Shown here: positions 8,606-19,140 of the stretch, one piece after another | Position numbering within the stretch: position 1 is the first letter of the stretch | Layout: each line of letters opens with the position of its first letter | DNA from: Ruania rhizosphaerae | Lineage (GTDB): Bacteria > Actinomycetota > Actinomycetes > Actinomycetales > Beutenbergiaceae | Assembly: GCF_009805705.1 (NCBI RefSeq) | Contig: NZ_VSMB01000003.1 | Location: 372,001 to 436,000, forward strand | Length of the DNA stretch: 64,000 nt | Reading direction: 5' to 3' | Translations under genes and position numbers: made by a program | Notes under the pieces: model-generated | Told to the model about the DNA's origin: nothing | Seen by the model: the letters and a program-made list of their open reading frames with translations, nothing else | Databases searched by the model: none

Positions 8606-9217
8606 ATGATCGCCTCGGTCACCGGTCGGGTGGACCACGTCGGACTCGACGCCTGCGTCCTGTCCGCCGGAGGCATCGGGTACCGGATCCAGGCCACCCC
8701 GGGCACGTTGGCTGGACTGCGGACGGGGGCGGAGGCCAGCCTGGCGACCACACTCGTCGTCCGTGAGGACTCGATGACTCTGTTCGGGTTCGCGAACGCC
8801 GAGGAACGCGACGTCTTCGACACACTGCAAACGGTCAGCGGGGTCGGTCCGCGGCTGGCCTTGGCGATGCTCGCCGTCCACTCGCCCGATGACCTGCGCA
8901 GCGCCGTCGCGACCGAAGACCTGAAAGCCCTCACACGTGTGCCGGGGATCGGTCAGAAGGGGGCGCGACGGATCGTGCTGGAGCTGGGTGACCGGCTCGG
9001 GCCCGCCGCAGACGGGACCACCACGGCCGTTCCCGCGGCTGTCGATGGTGGCCGCACGGACGTCGTCGCAGCCCTCATCGGCCTGGGTTGGGCGGCCAAG
9101 CAGGCCGAGAGCGCCGTCGATGCGGTCCTTGCCGAGGAGGATGCGTCGGTGACCGGCGACACCGGCGCCGTCCTGCGTGCCTCGTTGCTGCGCCTGGGGG
9201 GAGGCGTTCGTGGCTGA
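8606..9217 (+). CDS. ruvA: Holliday junction branch migration protein RuvA
   Basis: RuvA binds four-way junctions as a tetramer and loads RuvB. The 203-residue protein shows the N-terminal OB fold ([19 protein letters not shown]), two helix-hairpin-helix motifs ([13 protein letters not shown] and [18 protein letters not shown]) and a C-terminal three-helix RuvB-binding domain starting near [18 protein letters not shown] lies 6 nt before the ATG. The 3' end overlaps ruvB by 8 bases. Confidence 0.97.
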   Translation: MIASVTGRVDHVGLDACVLSAGGIGYRIQATPGTLAGLRTGAEASLATTLVVREDSMTLFGFANAEERDVFDTLQTVSGVGPRLALAMLAVHSPDDLRSAVATEDLKALTRVPGIGQKGARRIVLELGDRLGPAADGTTTAVPAAVDGGRTDVVAALIGLGWAAKQAESAVDAVLAEEDASVTGDTGAVLRASLLRLGGGVRG

Positions 9218-10238
9218 GCAGGAGGATCATCTGCTCGCCGCCGAGGCGGACGAGCTGGACCGTGCGGCTGAGGCGGCGTTGCGGCCGCGGCGGCTGGAGG
9301 AATTCATCGGACAACCGGTCGTACGCGACCAGCTCTCGTTGGTGCTCGATGCTGCCAACGCCCGATCGAAGTCCCCCGATCACGTGCTGCTGGCCGGTCC
9401 GCCCGGGCTCGGGAAGACCACCCTGGCGATGATCGTGGCCTCCGAGGTGGGTGGAGCGCTGCGCATCACCTCCGGTCCGGCGGTCCAGCACGCCGGCGAC
9501 CTGGCCGCGATCCTCTCCGCCGTGCAGGAGGGAGACGTCCTGTTCATCGACGAGATCCATCGGCTGGCCCGGCCGGCCGAGGAGATGCTCTACCTGGCGA
9601 TGGAGGACTTCCGGGTGGACGTCGTCGTGGGCAAAGGACCGGGTGCCACCGCGATCCCGCTGTCACTGCCACCGTTCACCGTGGTGGGCGCCACGACCCG
9701 ATCAGGTCTGCTGCCCGCTCCGCTGCGGGACAGGTTCGGTTTCACCGCCCACATGGATTTCTACTCCGAGGACGAGCTCGAGCTGGTGCTGACGCGGTCG
9801 GCTCGACTGCTCGGGGCCGATCTGCACGCCGACGCGGCCGCCCAGATCGCCTCTCGCGCACGAGGGACGCCGCGGATCGCCAACCGGCTCCTGCGCCGGG
9901 TGCAGGACTGGGCGCAGGTGCGCGGCACGGGTGTGCTGGATCTGGGCGCCGCGATGGCTGCACTCGATGTCTTCGAGGTCGATCCGCGCGGTCTGGATCG
10001 CCTGGACCGTGCGGTGCTGCGCGCGCTGTGCCGTCAGTTCGGCGGCGGGCCGACCGGGCTGACCACACTCGCCGTCGCCATCGGGGAAGAACCCGAGACA
10101 GTGGAGACGGTGGCCGAACCGTTCCTCGTACGCGAAGGATTCATGGCGCGGACGCCACGTGGTCGGGTGGCCACGGCCGCAGCATTCGAGCACCTGGGCA
10201 TGACTGCGCCGACCCGGACCGGAGCGCTCTGGGAGTGA
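9210..10238 (+). CDS. ruvB: Holliday junction branch migration ATPase RuvB
   Basis: RuvB is the AAA+ ring motor that drives branch migration on RuvA-bound junctions. The 342-residue product has Walker [10 protein letters not shown] (around residues 63-71), Walker B LFIDEIHR, sensor 1 GATTRSG and the arginine-finger region PLRDRFG. The C-terminal winged helix ends FEHLGM. GTG 9210 sits inside the end of ruvA, giving translational coupling. A longer reading frame upstream has no family support. Confidence 0.97.
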   Translation: MAEQEDHLLAAEADELDRAAEAALRPRRLEEFIGQPVVRDQLSLVLDAANARSKSPDHVLLAGPPGLGKTTLAMIVASEVGGALRITSGPAVQHAGDLAAILSAVQEGDVLFIDEIHRLARPAEEMLYLAMEDFRVDVVVGKGPGATAIPLSLPPFTVVGATTRSGLLPAPLRDRFGFTAHMDFYSEDELELVLTRSARLLGADLHADAAAQIASRARGTPRIANRLLRRVQDWAQVRGTGVLDLGAAMAALDVFEVDPRGLDRLDRAVLRALCRQFGGGPTGLTTLAVAIGEEPETVETVAEPFLVREGFMARTPRGRVATAAAFEHLGMTAPTRTGALWE

Positions 10239-10288
10239 GGGCTGCCGATGTCCCGGTATTGTCCGGACCCGTCGTAGGCGGCCCGTGG

Positions 10289-10317
10289 TTGGTGGCCCGG
10301 CGCCGGTCACCTACAAT
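10289..10317 (+). promoter_or_regulatory. yajC-secDF promoter
   Basis: TTGGTG (10289-10294) and TACAAT (10312-10317) are separated by exactly 17 bases, one of the best sigma-70-type promoters in the window. The expected start near 10324 leaves a leader of about 40 nt before the yajC ATG. It lies in the 126-base gap after ruvB, so the Sec genes need not depend on the ruv promoters. Confidence 0.7.
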
Positions 10318-10364
10318 CGCTGAGACGTCCGTCTTCTCGACCCAGCACTGGAGCGTGCCCCCTC

Positions 10365-10796
10365 ATGGGAGACCCCGCATTTCTCATCATCATCGTGGTG
10401 GGGCTCGGCGCCCTGCTGTTCATGAACTGGCGCATGCGCCGCAAGCAGCAGGACCAGCTGTCCTTCCGTGACCACCTCGAGGAGGGGCAGGAGGTGCAGA
10501 CCATCGGTGGGCTGATCGGCACGGTGGTCGACGTCGACGGGGATGTCGTCACGCTCGAGACCAGTCCCGGCAACGAGGTGCGGTTCATCAAGGCCGCGCT
10601 GGCCAAGCTGCGAGACGCCGACGAGCCAGCGGACGATGACGAGCTGGATGATGTCGAGGGTGCGCAGGCCGCCGAGGACGTGGAGACTGCTGCGGGGGCC
10701 GACGATGCCTCGGGCTCGTCCGACGACCCGACCCGACCGAGCGGATTCGACACCCGAAACGAGCTCGACGATATCCGTCGAGACGACCGGATCTGA
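10365..10796 (+). CDS. yajC: preprotein translocase accessory subunit YajC
   Basis: YajC is a small single-pass protein that joins SecDF in the holotranslocon. The 143-residue product has one N-terminal helix (about residues 5-20, FLIIIVVGLGALLFMNW) and then the family core RMRRKQQDQ...LEEGQEVQTIGGLIGTVVDV. A long, very acidic tail (about residues 85-143) follows, as in many actinobacterial YajC proteins. No clear ribosome-binding site precedes the ATG. Confidence 0.93.
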   Translation: MGDPAFLIIIVVGLGALLFMNWRMRRKQQDQLSFRDHLEEGQEVQTIGGLIGTVVDVDGDVVTLETSPGNEVRFIKAALAKLRDADEPADDDELDDVEGAQAAEDVETAAGADDASGSSDDPTRPSGFDTRNELDDIRRDDRI

Positions 10797-10849
10797 GACC
10801 TCTCATCGCCGTCGGACTGAGAGCCGGCGCCTGGTAGGAAGAAGTACGA

Positions 10850-12733
10850 GTGGCTACACGCAGCCGGGTCCATCCCGTGCGCACGCTGATCTATCTGCTG
10901 ATCATTCTCGGCCTGACCTTCGGCGGGCTGTTCGCCTCCGCACGGTGGAGCGATGGTGAGATGAGCCCGAGCCTCGCCCTCGACCTCGAGGGGGGGACTC
11001 AGCTCATTCTGCAGCCCACAGCCGAGGGGGCCGAGGTGACCGAGGAGCAGATCGACGAGGCGATCCGCATCATGCGTCAGCGCGTCGACGCGAGCGGCGT
11101 CGCCGAGGCGGAGATCTCCAGCCAGGGTGGCGAGAACATCGTCGTCGGCCTCCCGGGCAACCCCAGCCAGGAGACGCTCGATCTGGTCCGCCGCAGCGCG
11201 CAGATGCGCTTCCGCGTGCTGCTCACCGAGGCCGGGCCGGGCCCGATCGACCCGTCGGCGCTCGAGACTGCAGAGGATCCCGAAGCCGCCGCGGAGGAGT
11301 CGACCGACGAGCCCGATACCCAGCCGGAGTACACCGACGCCGAGATCGAGGAGGCCGCTCGGCAGGCTGCCGACCAGGACGGCGACGGTGAGCTCTCCAC
11401 CGAACCGGCCACCGAGCCGACAAGCGCCTCGGACACCGCCTGGATCACCGAGCAGGTGATGTATGACTTCTACACCCTCAACTGTCTCAACAGCGCGAAC
11501 CTGGTCGGCACCGGTGGGGACGATCCGGACGCCCCGCTCGTAGCCTGCGCTGAGGATGGCAGTGCCAAGTACATTCTCGGACCTTCGGAGCTCGCCGGTA
11601 CCGAGATCGAGACCGCCAACTCCGGTCTGTACGTGAACCAGCAGGGGATCGTCACCAACGAGTACGTCGTCAACATCACCTTCACCAATGCCGGTGGCGA
11701 GACGTTCTCGGACATCACCGAACGGCTCGCCGGACTCGCCACCAGCGGTCAGAACCGATTCGCGATGGTGCTGGACCGGCTGGTGATCTCGGCCCCCAAC
11801 GTCGAGCAGCAGATTCCCGACGGTGAGGCGCAGATCCGCGGTAGCTCGGCGAGTCCGTTCACCCAGGAAGAGACCCAGTCGCTGGCGAACCAGTTGAACT
11901 TCGGTGCACTCCCGATCACCTTCGAGGTGCAGAGCCAGGATCAGATCTCGGCGACCCTCGGGGCCGAACAGCTCGAACGCGGCATCCTCGCCGGCCTGAT
12001 CGGGTTGGGTCTGATCGTGCTGTACTGCCTGGTGCAGTACCGGGGCCTGGGCCTGGTCACCATGGCCAGCCTGCTGATCGCCGGTGCGATCACCTACGGT
12101 GCGATCACGGCGATGTCGCAGCTCATCGGGTACCGGCTCTCCCTCGCAGGCGTCGCCGGTCTGATCGTGGCGATCGGCATCACCGCCGATTCGTTCATCG
12201 TGTACTTCGAACGTATCCGCGACGAAGTGCGCGAGGGCCGACGGCTCGAGGATGCGATCGAACTCGGCTGGGCCCGGGCGCGGCGTACGATCCTCGCCTC
12301 GGACGCGGTCAACCTGCTGGCCGCGGTCGTGTTGTACACGCTGGCTGTCGGCGGCGTGCGTGGTTTCGCGTTCACGCTGGGTTTGACGACCTTCATCGAC
12401 GTGATCGTGGTGTTCCTCTTCACCCACCCGATGATGCAGCTGCTGGTCCGGACAAAGTTCTTCGGCCAGGGACACCGGCTCTCCGGGCTCGACCCACGTC
12501 ACCTCGGCTCTGAGGTACCGCTCTACCGAGGGCGGGGACGGATCCGCAGCGGTGCAGACTCCGCCGCCGGACAGACGATCGCCGAACGGCGGCGAGCCGC
12601 CGAGCTCGCAGCCCGCGAGGAAGAGCAGGCGCAGGCGAACGCCGAGGGCGAGGACACGGCAGGCGCCGACGAGCCCAACGGGGTCACAGCCGATGCCTCC
12701 GCCGGAACTGGTAGCAAGGAGGGGGAGCGCTGA
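10850..12733 (+). CDS. secD: protein translocase subunit SecD
   Basis: SecD with SecF uses the proton gradient to pull exported proteins out on the outer side of the membrane. The 627-residue protein has one N-terminal helix, a large external domain (SLALDLEGGTQLIL) and five or so C-terminal helices with the family block GVAGLIVAIGITADSFIVYF. Residues ~130-200 hold an acidic, low-complexity insert rich in Glu, Ala and Thr, typical of actinobacteria. The charged cytoplasmic tail has AAELAAREEEQAQANAE. The GTG start has AGGAAG 8 nt upstream; the stop overlaps secF (TGATG). Confidence 0.97.
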   Translation: MATRSRVHPVRTLIYLLIILGLTFGGLFASARWSDGEMSPSLALDLEGGTQLILQPTAEGAEVTEEQIDEAIRIMRQRVDASGVAEAEISSQGGENIVVGLPGNPSQETLDLVRRSAQMRFRVLLTEAGPGPIDPSALETAEDPEAAAEESTDEPDTQPEYTDAEIEEAARQAADQDGDGELSTEPATEPTSASDTAWITEQVMYDFYTLNCLNSANLVGTGGDDPDAPLVACAEDGSAKYILGPSELAGTEIETANSGLYVNQQGIVTNEYVVNITFTNAGGETFSDITERLAGLATSGQNRFAMVLDRLVISAPNVEQQIPDGEAQIRGSSASPFTQEETQSLANQLNFGALPITFEVQSQDQISATLGAEQLERGILAGLIGLGLIVLYCLVQYRGLGLVTMASLLIAGAITYGAITAMSQLIGYRLSLAGVAGLIVAIGITADSFIVYFERIRDEVREGRRLEDAIELGWARARRTILASDAVNLLAAVVLYTLAVGGVRGFAFTLGLTTFIDVIVVFLFTHPMMQLLVRTKFFGQGHRLSGLDPRHLGSEVPLYRGRGRIRSGADSAAGQTIAERRRAAELAAREEEQAQANAEGEDTAGADEPNGVTADASAGTGSKEGER

Positions 12734-13833
12734 TGCCCAGCTTCGCAAGGTTCGGCAACGACCTGTACACGGGCCGGCGTTCGTTCGACATCGTCGGCCA
12801 CCGGCGGCGTTGGTTCACCGCCGCCGCCATGCTGGTCATCCTGTCGGCACTGGTACTCGGCGTGCGGGGGCTGAACCTCGGGATCGAGTTCACCGGTGGC
12901 TCGCAGTTCACGATCTCCGGCACCGCCACCGCTGAGGAGAATCTGGCGCACGATGTGCTCGATGACGTGGGCACCGACCATGTCGCACGCGTGACGATCG
13001 TCGGGGACGACACTGTGCAGGTGCAGACCGAGCAACTGAGCGACCTGGAGACCACCGACGTCGCAGCCGAGCTCGCAGACGCCTACGGGGTGCCCGCCAC
13101 CGACGTCACCTCGTCCTTCGTGGGCCCGTTCTGGGGGCAGGACGTCACGACCAAGGCACTCCAGAGCCTGGTGATCTTCCTCGTCCTCGTCAGTGCGGTC
13201 ATGGTCCTGTACTTCCGGCGCTGGACCATGGCGGTCGCAGCGTTGGTCGCCCTGCTCCACGACGTGGTGCTGACCGTCGGGATCTACGCAGCGATCGGTT
13301 TCGAGGTGACCCCGGCGACGGTGATCGGCTTCCTGACCATCCTCGGGTACTCGCTGTACGACACCGTGGTGGTCTTCGACAAGGTGCGTGAGAACACCAC
13401 CGGGCTCACGGAACAGACGCGCTACAGCTACGCCGAGGGTGCGAACCTGGCGGTCAACCAGACGCTGGTCCGCTCGATCAACACCTCCGTGGTCGGGGTG
13501 CTGCCCGTGGCAGCGATCCTCTTCATCGGTGCGTTCCTGCTCGGTGCGGGGACGCTGCGGGACATCTCCTTGGCGCTGTTCATCGGCATGATCGCCTCGA
13601 CGGCTTCCTCGATCTTCATCGCGACGCCACTGCACGTACTGCTGGAGTCGAGGCGGCCCGCGGTCACCGAGCACACCGAGAAGGTGCAGGAGCGCCGCGA
13701 GGCGGTGCTGGCCGCGGCTGAGTCCGGGGACGTGGCCGGCGCGGCGGAACCGGTCGGCACGGGCGGACTGATCGCCGGCGGGCACCGGGGGCAGGCGGCG
13801 CAGCCGCGCCGCAAGCGACGGTCGCGCGGATGA
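12733..13833 (+). CDS. secF: protein translocase subunit SecF
   Basis: SecF is the second half of the SecDF export motor. The 366-residue protein shows the first helix with the RRRWFTAAAMLVI run, the external GIEFTGGSQF block and the C-terminal helices with FLTILGYSLYDTVVVFDKVR. The tail is basic and proline/arginine-rich. It begins in the TGATG overlap with secD, and its own stop overlaps apt. Confidence 0.97.
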   Translation: MPSFARFGNDLYTGRRSFDIVGHRRRWFTAAAMLVILSALVLGVRGLNLGIEFTGGSQFTISGTATAEENLAHDVLDDVGTDHVARVTIVGDDTVQVQTEQLSDLETTDVAAELADAYGVPATDVTSSFVGPFWGQDVTTKALQSLVIFLVLVSAVMVLYFRRWTMAVAALVALLHDVVLTVGIYAAIGFEVTPATVIGFLTILGYSLYDTVVVFDKVRENTTGLTEQTRYSYAEGANLAVNQTLVRSINTSVVGVLPVAAILFIGAFLLGAGTLRDISLALFIGMIASTASSIFIATPLHVLLESRRPAVTEHTEKVQERREAVLAAAESGDVAGAAEPVGTGGLIAGGHRGQAAQPRRKRRSRG

Positions 13834-14372
13834 CCCCGACGCCCGTCTCCGACGGGCTGAGTGACCTGATCCGGGCGCGGGTGCGTGATGTCCCCGGGTT
13901 CCCGCAGGAGGGTGTGACCTTCCGTGACATCACCCCGCTGCTTGCGGACGGCACTGCGTTCTCGGCGGTGATCGGTCACCTGGCCGACGTCTTCAGCGGG
14001 GCAGTGGATGCGGTCGCCGGAATCGAGGCACGTGGCTTCCTGCTGGCGGCCCCACTGGCCTCGGTCCTGGGATGCTCGCTGCTGACGATCCGCAAGGCCG
14101 GCAAGCTTCCGCCACCGGTCCTCTCCGCCGACTACCAGCTGGAGTACGGTACGGCGAGCATCGAGATCCCCGCAGATGCCCTACGTCCGGGAGCCCGAGT
14201 TGCGGTGCTGGACGATGTGCTCGCGACCGGAGGGACGGCGGCAGCGGCCTGTGCGTTGCTGGAGCGGGCAGGCGCCACGATCACCGGGCTGGGATTCCTG
14301 CTCGAGCTGGGCGAGCTCGCCGGTCGCGACCGGCTTCCGGGGCGGGAGCTGCACACCTTGGTCACGTACTGA
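13830..14372 (+). CDS. apt: adenine phosphoribosyltransferase
   Basis: Apt salvages adenine to AMP with PRPP. The 180-residue cytoplasmic enzyme has the family opening VRDVPGFPQEGVTFRDITPL, the substrate loop GIEARGF and the PRPP-binding motif VAVLDDVLATGGTAAAA. Its ATG overlaps the secF stop (ATGA). Pairing of apt with secF upstream and rel downstream is a conserved actinobacterial arrangement. Confidence 0.96.
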   Translation: MTPTPVSDGLSDLIRARVRDVPGFPQEGVTFRDITPLLADGTAFSAVIGHLADVFSGAVDAVAGIEARGFLLAAPLASVLGCSLLTIRKAGKLPPPVLSADYQLEYGTASIEIPADALRPGARVAVLDDVLATGGTAAAACALLERAGATITGLGFLLELGELAGRDRLPGRELHTLVTY

Positions 14373-14437
14373 TATCGATCCGCGTACGCGGCCAGATCCG
14401 GGCGCTCGACAGTCCACGACGCTACCGGGCCCGCGCG

Positions 14438-14450
14438 TAGGATGGGTAGA
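14438..14450 (+). promoter_or_regulatory. leaderless rel promoter
   Basis: TAGGAT at 14438-14443 is followed by exactly six bases and then the rel ATG at 14450. That spacing puts the transcription start on the A of the start codon, and no ribosome-binding site precedes it. No convincing -35 box is seen. A leaderless rel mRNA is therefore predicted. Confidence 0.6.
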
Positions 14451-16765
14451 TGAGTGAGGACGTGGCCCAGCAGCAGGAGACGGCGGGCGACAGCCGCGTG
14501 CCTCCCGTGCGGCCACGTTCGGGCCTGCTGCGCTTCGGCGGCCGCACCTCGAGTACGCCCGCCGCCCTCGACCCCTTGGTCTCCGTCGTCCGGAGCAATC
14601 ACCCCAAGGGTGACATCACGCTGATTGAGCGTGCCTACCGTGTGGCCGAACGAGCGCACGCGGGCCAACTACGCAAGAGCGGCGACCCGTACATCACTCA
14701 TCCGGTCGCCGTGGCGACCATCCTCGCCGAGCTCGGAATGACGCCGCCGACGCTGGCAGCCGCCCTGCTGCACGACACGGTCGAGGACACCAGCTATTCG
14801 CTGGAGGACCTACGGCAGGAGTTCGGGGACGAGATCGCGCTGCTGGTGGACGGCGTCACGAAGCTCGACAAGGTGCAGTACGGCGAGGCAGCCCAGGCCG
14901 AGACGGTGCGCAAGATGGTGATCGCCATGGCGCGAGACATCCGCGTGCTGGTGATCAAGCTGGCCGACCGGCTCCACAATGCTCGCACCTGGCGCTATGT
15001 CAACGCAGCCTCGGCGTCGAAGAAGGCCCGTGAAACCCTCGAGATCTACGCCCCCCTGGCGCACCGCCTGGGGATGAACACGATCAAGTGGGAGTTGGAG
15101 GATCTCTCCTTCGCCACTCTCTACCCGAAGGTCTTCGACGAGATCGTGCACCTCGTCGCCGAACGTGCACCGGCGCGAGAAGAGTTCCTGACCACGGTAC
15201 GCACGCAGGTGGCCGAGGATCTGAAGGCAGCCAAGATCAAGGCGACGGTCACGGGCCGCCCCAAGCACTACTACTCGATCTACCAGAAGATGATCGTGCG
15301 CGGACGCGACTTCGCCGACATCTACGACCTGGTCGGGGTGCGGGTGCTGGTGGACTCGGTGCGGGATTGCTACGGCGCCCTCGGTGCGCTGCACGCGCGA
15401 TGGAACCCGGTGCCGGGCCGGTTCAAGGACTACATCGCGATGCCGAAGTTCAACATGTACCAGTCCTTGCACACGACGGTGATCGGACCGACCGGTAAGC
15501 CGGTCGAGATCCAGATCCGCAGTCACGACATGCACCGCCGGGCCGAGTACGGTGTCGCAGCACACTGGAAGTACAAGGAGAGCAGCCGGACCGGGTCGAA
15601 GACCTCCGCCGAGGTGGATGCCATGCCGTGGCTGCGCCAGCTGGTGGACTGGCAGCGCGAGACGGCCGATCCGGGAGAGTTTCTCGATTCGCTCCGCTTC
15701 GAGATGTCCGGTGCGGAGGTCTACGTCTTCACCCCGAAGGGCGACGTGCTGTCGTTGCCGGGCGGATCGACCCCGGTCGACTTCGCCTACGCCGTGCACA
15801 CCGAGGTGGGCCACCGCACCGTCGGTGCCCGGGTGAACGGCAGATTGGTACCGCTGGAGTCGACACTCGAGAACGGCGATACGGTCGAGGTGTTCACCTC
15901 CCGGGCCGAGGGTGCCGGCCCGAGCCAGGACTGGCTCACGTTCGTGAAGTCGCCTCGGGCACGGAACAAGATCCGTTCCTGGTTCAGCAAGGAGCGCCGC
16001 GAGGAGGCGGTCGATACCGGTAAGACGCTCATCGCGAAGGCGATGCGCAAGCAGAACCTGCCGATGCAGCGCCTGCTCAACCACGACACCCTCCTGACCG
16101 TCGCCGACGAGATGCACTATCCGGACGTGACGGCTCTGTACGCCGCCGTCGGAGAGGGACACGTCTCGGCCGCGAACGTCGTCTCCAAGCTGGTGGCCAA
16201 CCTCGGCGGTGAGGATGGCCACGATGAGGACCTGGCGGAAATCACCCGCCCAGGAGCGCCGATGCGCCACGGTCGCGGTGGTGACCCGGGCATCATCGTC
16301 AAGGGGATGGACGCAGGGGAGACGTGGACGAAGCTCGCGAAGTGCTGCACACCCGTCCCAGGTGATCCGATCGTGGGGTTCGTGACCCGCGGCGCAGGCA
16401 TCTCGGTGCACCTGGTCGACTGCGCGAACGTCGAGAGCCTACGCCGGCAGCCGGAGCGGATGATCGACGTCGAGTGGGCTCCCGGCACCCAGAGTGTGTT
16501 CCTGGTGCAGATCCAGGTGGAGGCGCTCGACCGCAACGGCCTGCTCTCGGACGTGACCAAGGTGCTCTCCGACAACCACGTGAACATCCTGTCCGCGAAT
16601 GTGGCCACATCCCGAGACAGGGTGGCGATCTCCAAGTTCGTCTTCGAGATGGCTGAGCCGTCTCATCTGGGCCACGTGCTGCGCGCTGTTCGCGGTATCG
16701 ACGGGGTGTTCGACGTCTTCCGCACCACCGGCTCCCGTTCGGACGGCCCGGTCAGCACTCCCTAG
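14450..16765 (+). CDS. rel: bifunctional (p)ppGpp synthetase/hydrolase Rel
   Basis: Rel makes and degrades (p)ppGpp and runs the stringent response on the ribosome. In 771 residues the domains run in order. The HD hydrolase comes first ([22 protein letters not shown]), followed by the synthetase ([29 protein letters not shown]). TGS follows ([20 protein letters not shown]), then the ZFD/CC region ([18 protein letters not shown]) and a C-terminal ACT domain. The synthetase has R324-F-K-D327, the RxKD form of bifunctional enzymes rather than the ExDD of RelA. It converges on the DUF349 gene, with only 3 bases between the stops. Confidence 0.97.
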   Translation: MSEDVAQQQETAGDSRVPPVRPRSGLLRFGGRTSSTPAALDPLVSVVRSNHPKGDITLIERAYRVAERAHAGQLRKSGDPYITHPVAVATILAELGMTPPTLAAALLHDTVEDTSYSLEDLRQEFGDEIALLVDGVTKLDKVQYGEAAQAETVRKMVIAMARDIRVLVIKLADRLHNARTWRYVNAASASKKARETLEIYAPLAHRLGMNTIKWELEDLSFATLYPKVFDEIVHLVAERAPAREEFLTTVRTQVAEDLKAAKIKATVTGRPKHYYSIYQKMIVRGRDFADIYDLVGVRVLVDSVRDCYGALGALHARWNPVPGRFKDYIAMPKFNMYQSLHTTVIGPTGKPVEIQIRSHDMHRRAEYGVAAHWKYKESSRTGSKTSAEVDAMPWLRQLVDWQRETADPGEFLDSLRFEMSGAEVYVFTPKGDVLSLPGGSTPVDFAYAVHTEVGHRTVGARVNGRLVPLESTLENGDTVEVFTSRAEGAGPSQDWLTFVKSPRARNKIRSWFSKERREEAVDTGKTLIAKAMRKQNLPMQRLLNHDTLLTVADEMHYPDVTALYAAVGEGHVSAANVVSKLVANLGGEDGHDEDLAEITRPGAPMRHGRGGDPGIIVKGMDAGETWTKLAKCCTPVPGDPIVGFVTRGAGISVHLVDCANVESLRRQPERMIDVEWAPGTQSVFLVQIQVEALDRNGLLSDVTKVLSDNHVNILSANVATSRDRVAISKFVFEMAEPSHLGHVLRAVRGIDGVFDVFRTTGSRSDGPVSTP

Positions 16766-16768
16766 AGC

Positions 16769-18346
16769 TCACCGAGCGTCGTCGGCCGCGCGCAGCACCT
16801 GTTCCAGCCAGGCGCGGCGAGCGTTCAGGGCCTCCGTCGCAGAGGCCACTGCCTTCTGGTCACCGGACGCTTCGGCCTTGGCCAGGTCGTCCTCGAGCCC
16901 CGCGATCGACTCCTCGAGTTGAGCCGCCGCGCCCTCGGCCCGAGCGCGCACACGAGGATTCTTGCGCCGCCACTCCGCCTGGTCGGCATCGCGCACCGAC
17001 TGCTCCACGGCGCGCATCCGCCCCTCGACTCGCTGGACGTCCCCGCGCGGTACCTTGCCCGCGGCTTCCCAGCGCTCCTGGATGTCGCGCAGGCGGGCCT
17101 TGGCGTCCTTGAGGTCGGTGACCGGGACGAGCGCCTCCGCCTCCTCCAGCAGAGCGAGCTTCACCTCGAGGTTCTGCCCGTACTCGGCATCGATCTGAGC
17201 ATTCTGGGCGTTGCGTGCCTCGAAGAAGCGGTCCTGTGCGGCGCGGAACCGCGCCCAGAGGGCGTCGTCCTCCTTGCGGGCGGCCCGGCCCGCTGCCTTC
17301 CACTCGGCCATCAGGTCACGATAGGCGAGGGTGGTCGGACCCCAGTCGGTGGAGGCCGAGAGCGCCTCGGCACGCTCGATCAGCTTCTCCTTGATCTCCT
17401 TCGCCTCGGCATGCTGCTTGTCGAGCTCGGAGAAGAACTGCCGACGCTGCTTGTCGAACGCGGAGCGTGCGGCAGCGAACCGCTTCCACAAGGAGTCCTC
17501 GGTTGGCCGGTCCAGACGCGGCCCAGTCTTCTGGGCCACCTTCCAAGTCTCGAGGAGGTCGCGCAGCGCCTGGCCCTGCGTCTTCCACTGCACCCGGGAG
17601 GGGTCCATGGCGGCGATCTGCTCGGCCTGCTCGACGATCGCCGTTCGCTCGGCCAGAGCCTGCGCCTTGGCCTCCTCCCGTTCGGCCTGTACCTGCTGGC
17701 GCCGCTCCTTGGCGGCCTCCTTGAGCTCGTCGAAGCGGGCGCGCAACCCATCCAGGTCGCCGACAGCAGCCGGTTCAGCCAGAGCTTCGGCCAGGTTGTG
17801 CTGGGTGGTATCCAGATCCTTGACACTGAGCTGGCTGATCCGTGCTGCGAAGAGCTCCACCTGCGCCTTGAGGTCGAGGTAGCGGCGGATGTACAGCGAG
17901 AGAGCTTCGGCCTCGGGAACGTCGGGGAACTGCCCGACCGTACGTTCACCGCCTGCCTCCCGCACATACACGGTGCCATCGGGGTCCACCCGACCGAACT
18001 CGGTCGCGGCCGCGACGTCCGCAGGATCCATCGGCGGGGCCGTGGGGTCCGTCGTCGGCACCGCAGGCACACCGGGCACTGCCGGAGCAGGAGGTGCAGG
18101 CGGTGCTGCCGCCACTCCCGGTGCCCCGGCGGGCGGGTGCGGCCGCACCTTCGGCGCGAGGGCGGCAGGTGTGGGGATCGCCGACGGCTTGGGCGCCGGT
18201 GCCGGTGCCGGTGAAGGTGTTGGAGCGTCCGGGGCAGCCGGTGCCTGCTCGGCCACGTCGGCCTGGTCCGCGTTCGGAGTCGTCTCGGCCTGGTCGCTGC
18301 TCACGGAGTTCGCCTCGTCCTGGGGGTGGGCCTGCTGCTCGGTCAC
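16769..18346 (-). CDS. DUF349-repeat protein
   Basis: The 525-residue protein has an Ala/Pro-rich, probably disordered N-terminus of about 110 residues. A predicted helical, coiled-coil body follows with several DUF349 units, recognisable by repeats such as LWKRFAAARSAFDKQRRQFF and LWARFRAAQDRFFEARNAQN. The function of DUF349 proteins is not settled; they are widespread in actinobacteria next to rel. The GTG start overlaps the stop of the cyclophilin gene upstream (GTGA), so both are one minus-strand operon. No N-terminal signal or membrane helix is seen. Confidence 0.88.
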   Translation of the reverse strand: MTEQQAHPQDEANSVSSDQAETTPNADQADVAEQAPAAPDAPTPSPAPAPAPKPSAIPTPAALAPKVRPHPPAGAPGVAAAPPAPPAPAVPGVPAVPTTDPTAPPMDPADVAAATEFGRVDPDGTVYVREAGGERTVGQFPDVPEAEALSLYIRRYLDLKAQVELFAARISQLSVKDLDTTQHNLAEALAEPAAVGDLDGLRARFDELKEAAKERRQQVQAEREEAKAQALAERTAIVEQAEQIAAMDPSRVQWKTQGQALRDLLETWKVAQKTGPRLDRPTEDSLWKRFAAARSAFDKQRRQFFSELDKQHAEAKEIKEKLIERAEALSASTDWGPTTLAYRDLMAEWKAAGRAARKEDDALWARFRAAQDRFFEARNAQNAQIDAEYGQNLEVKLALLEEAEALVPVTDLKDAKARLRDIQERWEAAGKVPRGDVQRVEGRMRAVEQSVRDADQAEWRRKNPRVRARAEGAAAQLEESIAGLEDDLAKAEASGDQKAVASATEALNARRAWLEQVLRAADDAR

Positions 18347-19140
18347 TGGATGTCCACACTCTCGATGATCACGTTCTGTGCTGGCCGGCCGTCCATACCG
18401 CCGTCTGCAGTCCCGGCGGCGCCGATCTGCTCCAGGAGGTCCAATCCCTGCGTCACCTCGCCGAACACGGTGTACCCACCGGCGCTGTCACTGGGCAGGG
18501 TCACCTCGCCGAAGACGAGGAAGAACTGCGATCCCATGCTCTCGCCGTCATTGCCCTGCCGGGCCATGGCCAGCGTGCCGGCCGGATACACGTCGTCGGC
18601 GGGAGCGTTCTCGATCGGGCCGAAGGAATAACCGGGCCCACCGGTCCCGGTAGCCGTCGGATCGCCGCACTGCAACAGCGAGTCCGGCAGCAGCCGGTGA
18701 CACGCCGTCCCATCGAAGTAGCCGTCTCCCGCAAGCATGAGGAACGAGGCTACCGCCTGTGGTGCGTCGAGGCCGTCCAGCGTCACGGCGATCTCACCCA
18801 TGCTGGTGCTGATCACGGCATTCCAGCTGGTGTCGAGGGAATCACCGGCCGGCGGCGGAGCGTCGTAGCTGCGTGGCTGCGTCGTAGGCAACGGATCCAG
18901 CGAATCGGTGGTGTCCGCGGGCGTACTCTCCGTGGCGGTGGGAGTGGACCCGGCATCGGGCACATCGTCCTGCTGACGGTTGAGCACGATCAGGGCAACG
19001 GCGACCACGGCGAGAACGACCACCACGACCGCGGCCACGATCCGGCGCTCACGGGCGACCTGTGCTGCCCGTTCCTGACGCGCCACACGCTTCTCGTGCC
19101 GTCGGCGGGCGTACTCCCGCTCCCGCTTGCTCGGGGACAA
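18343..19140 (-). CDS. membrane-anchored cyclophilin-type peptidyl-prolyl isomerase
   Basis: A basic cytoplasmic head (SPSKREREYARRRHEKR) is followed by a membrane helix (RIVAAVVVVVLAVVAVALIV), a Thr/Ser/Pro linker and an external cyclophilin domain. The domain shows FDGTACHRLLPDSLLQCGDP, GSQFFLVFGE and YTVFGEVTQGLDLLE. Homologues fold or isomerise exported proteins. The TTG at 19140 is preferred (265 residues): GAGGAG lies 6-7 nt upstream and it places the conserved SPSKR motif at the N-terminus. GTG 19209, just after a TAGAAT box, would add 23 residues with no family likeness. Confidence 0.9.
   Translation of the reverse strand: MSPSKREREYARRRHEKRVARQERAAQVARERRIVAAVVVVVLAVVAVALIVLNRQQDDVPDAGSTPTATESTPADTTDSLDPLPTTQPRSYDAPPPAGDSLDTSWNAVISTSMGEIAVTLDGLDAPQAVASFLMLAGDGYFDGTACHRLLPDSLLQCGDPTATGTGGPGYSFGPIENAPADDVYPAGTLAMARQGNDGESMGSQFFLVFGEVTLPSDSAGGYTVFGEVTQGLDLLEQIGAAGTADGGMDGRPAQNVIIESVDIQ

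Noticed and set aside
10307-12748. Open frame of over 800 codons on the minus strand across yajC and secD
   Set aside because: It lies antisense to two clear genes, its translation has no recognisable domain, and long antisense open frames are expected at this GC content.
16766-16790. Terminator between rel and the DUF349 gene
   Set aside because: Only a 4-bp GCTC/GAGC stem is visible; the two genes converge with 3 bases between stops and no usable hairpin.
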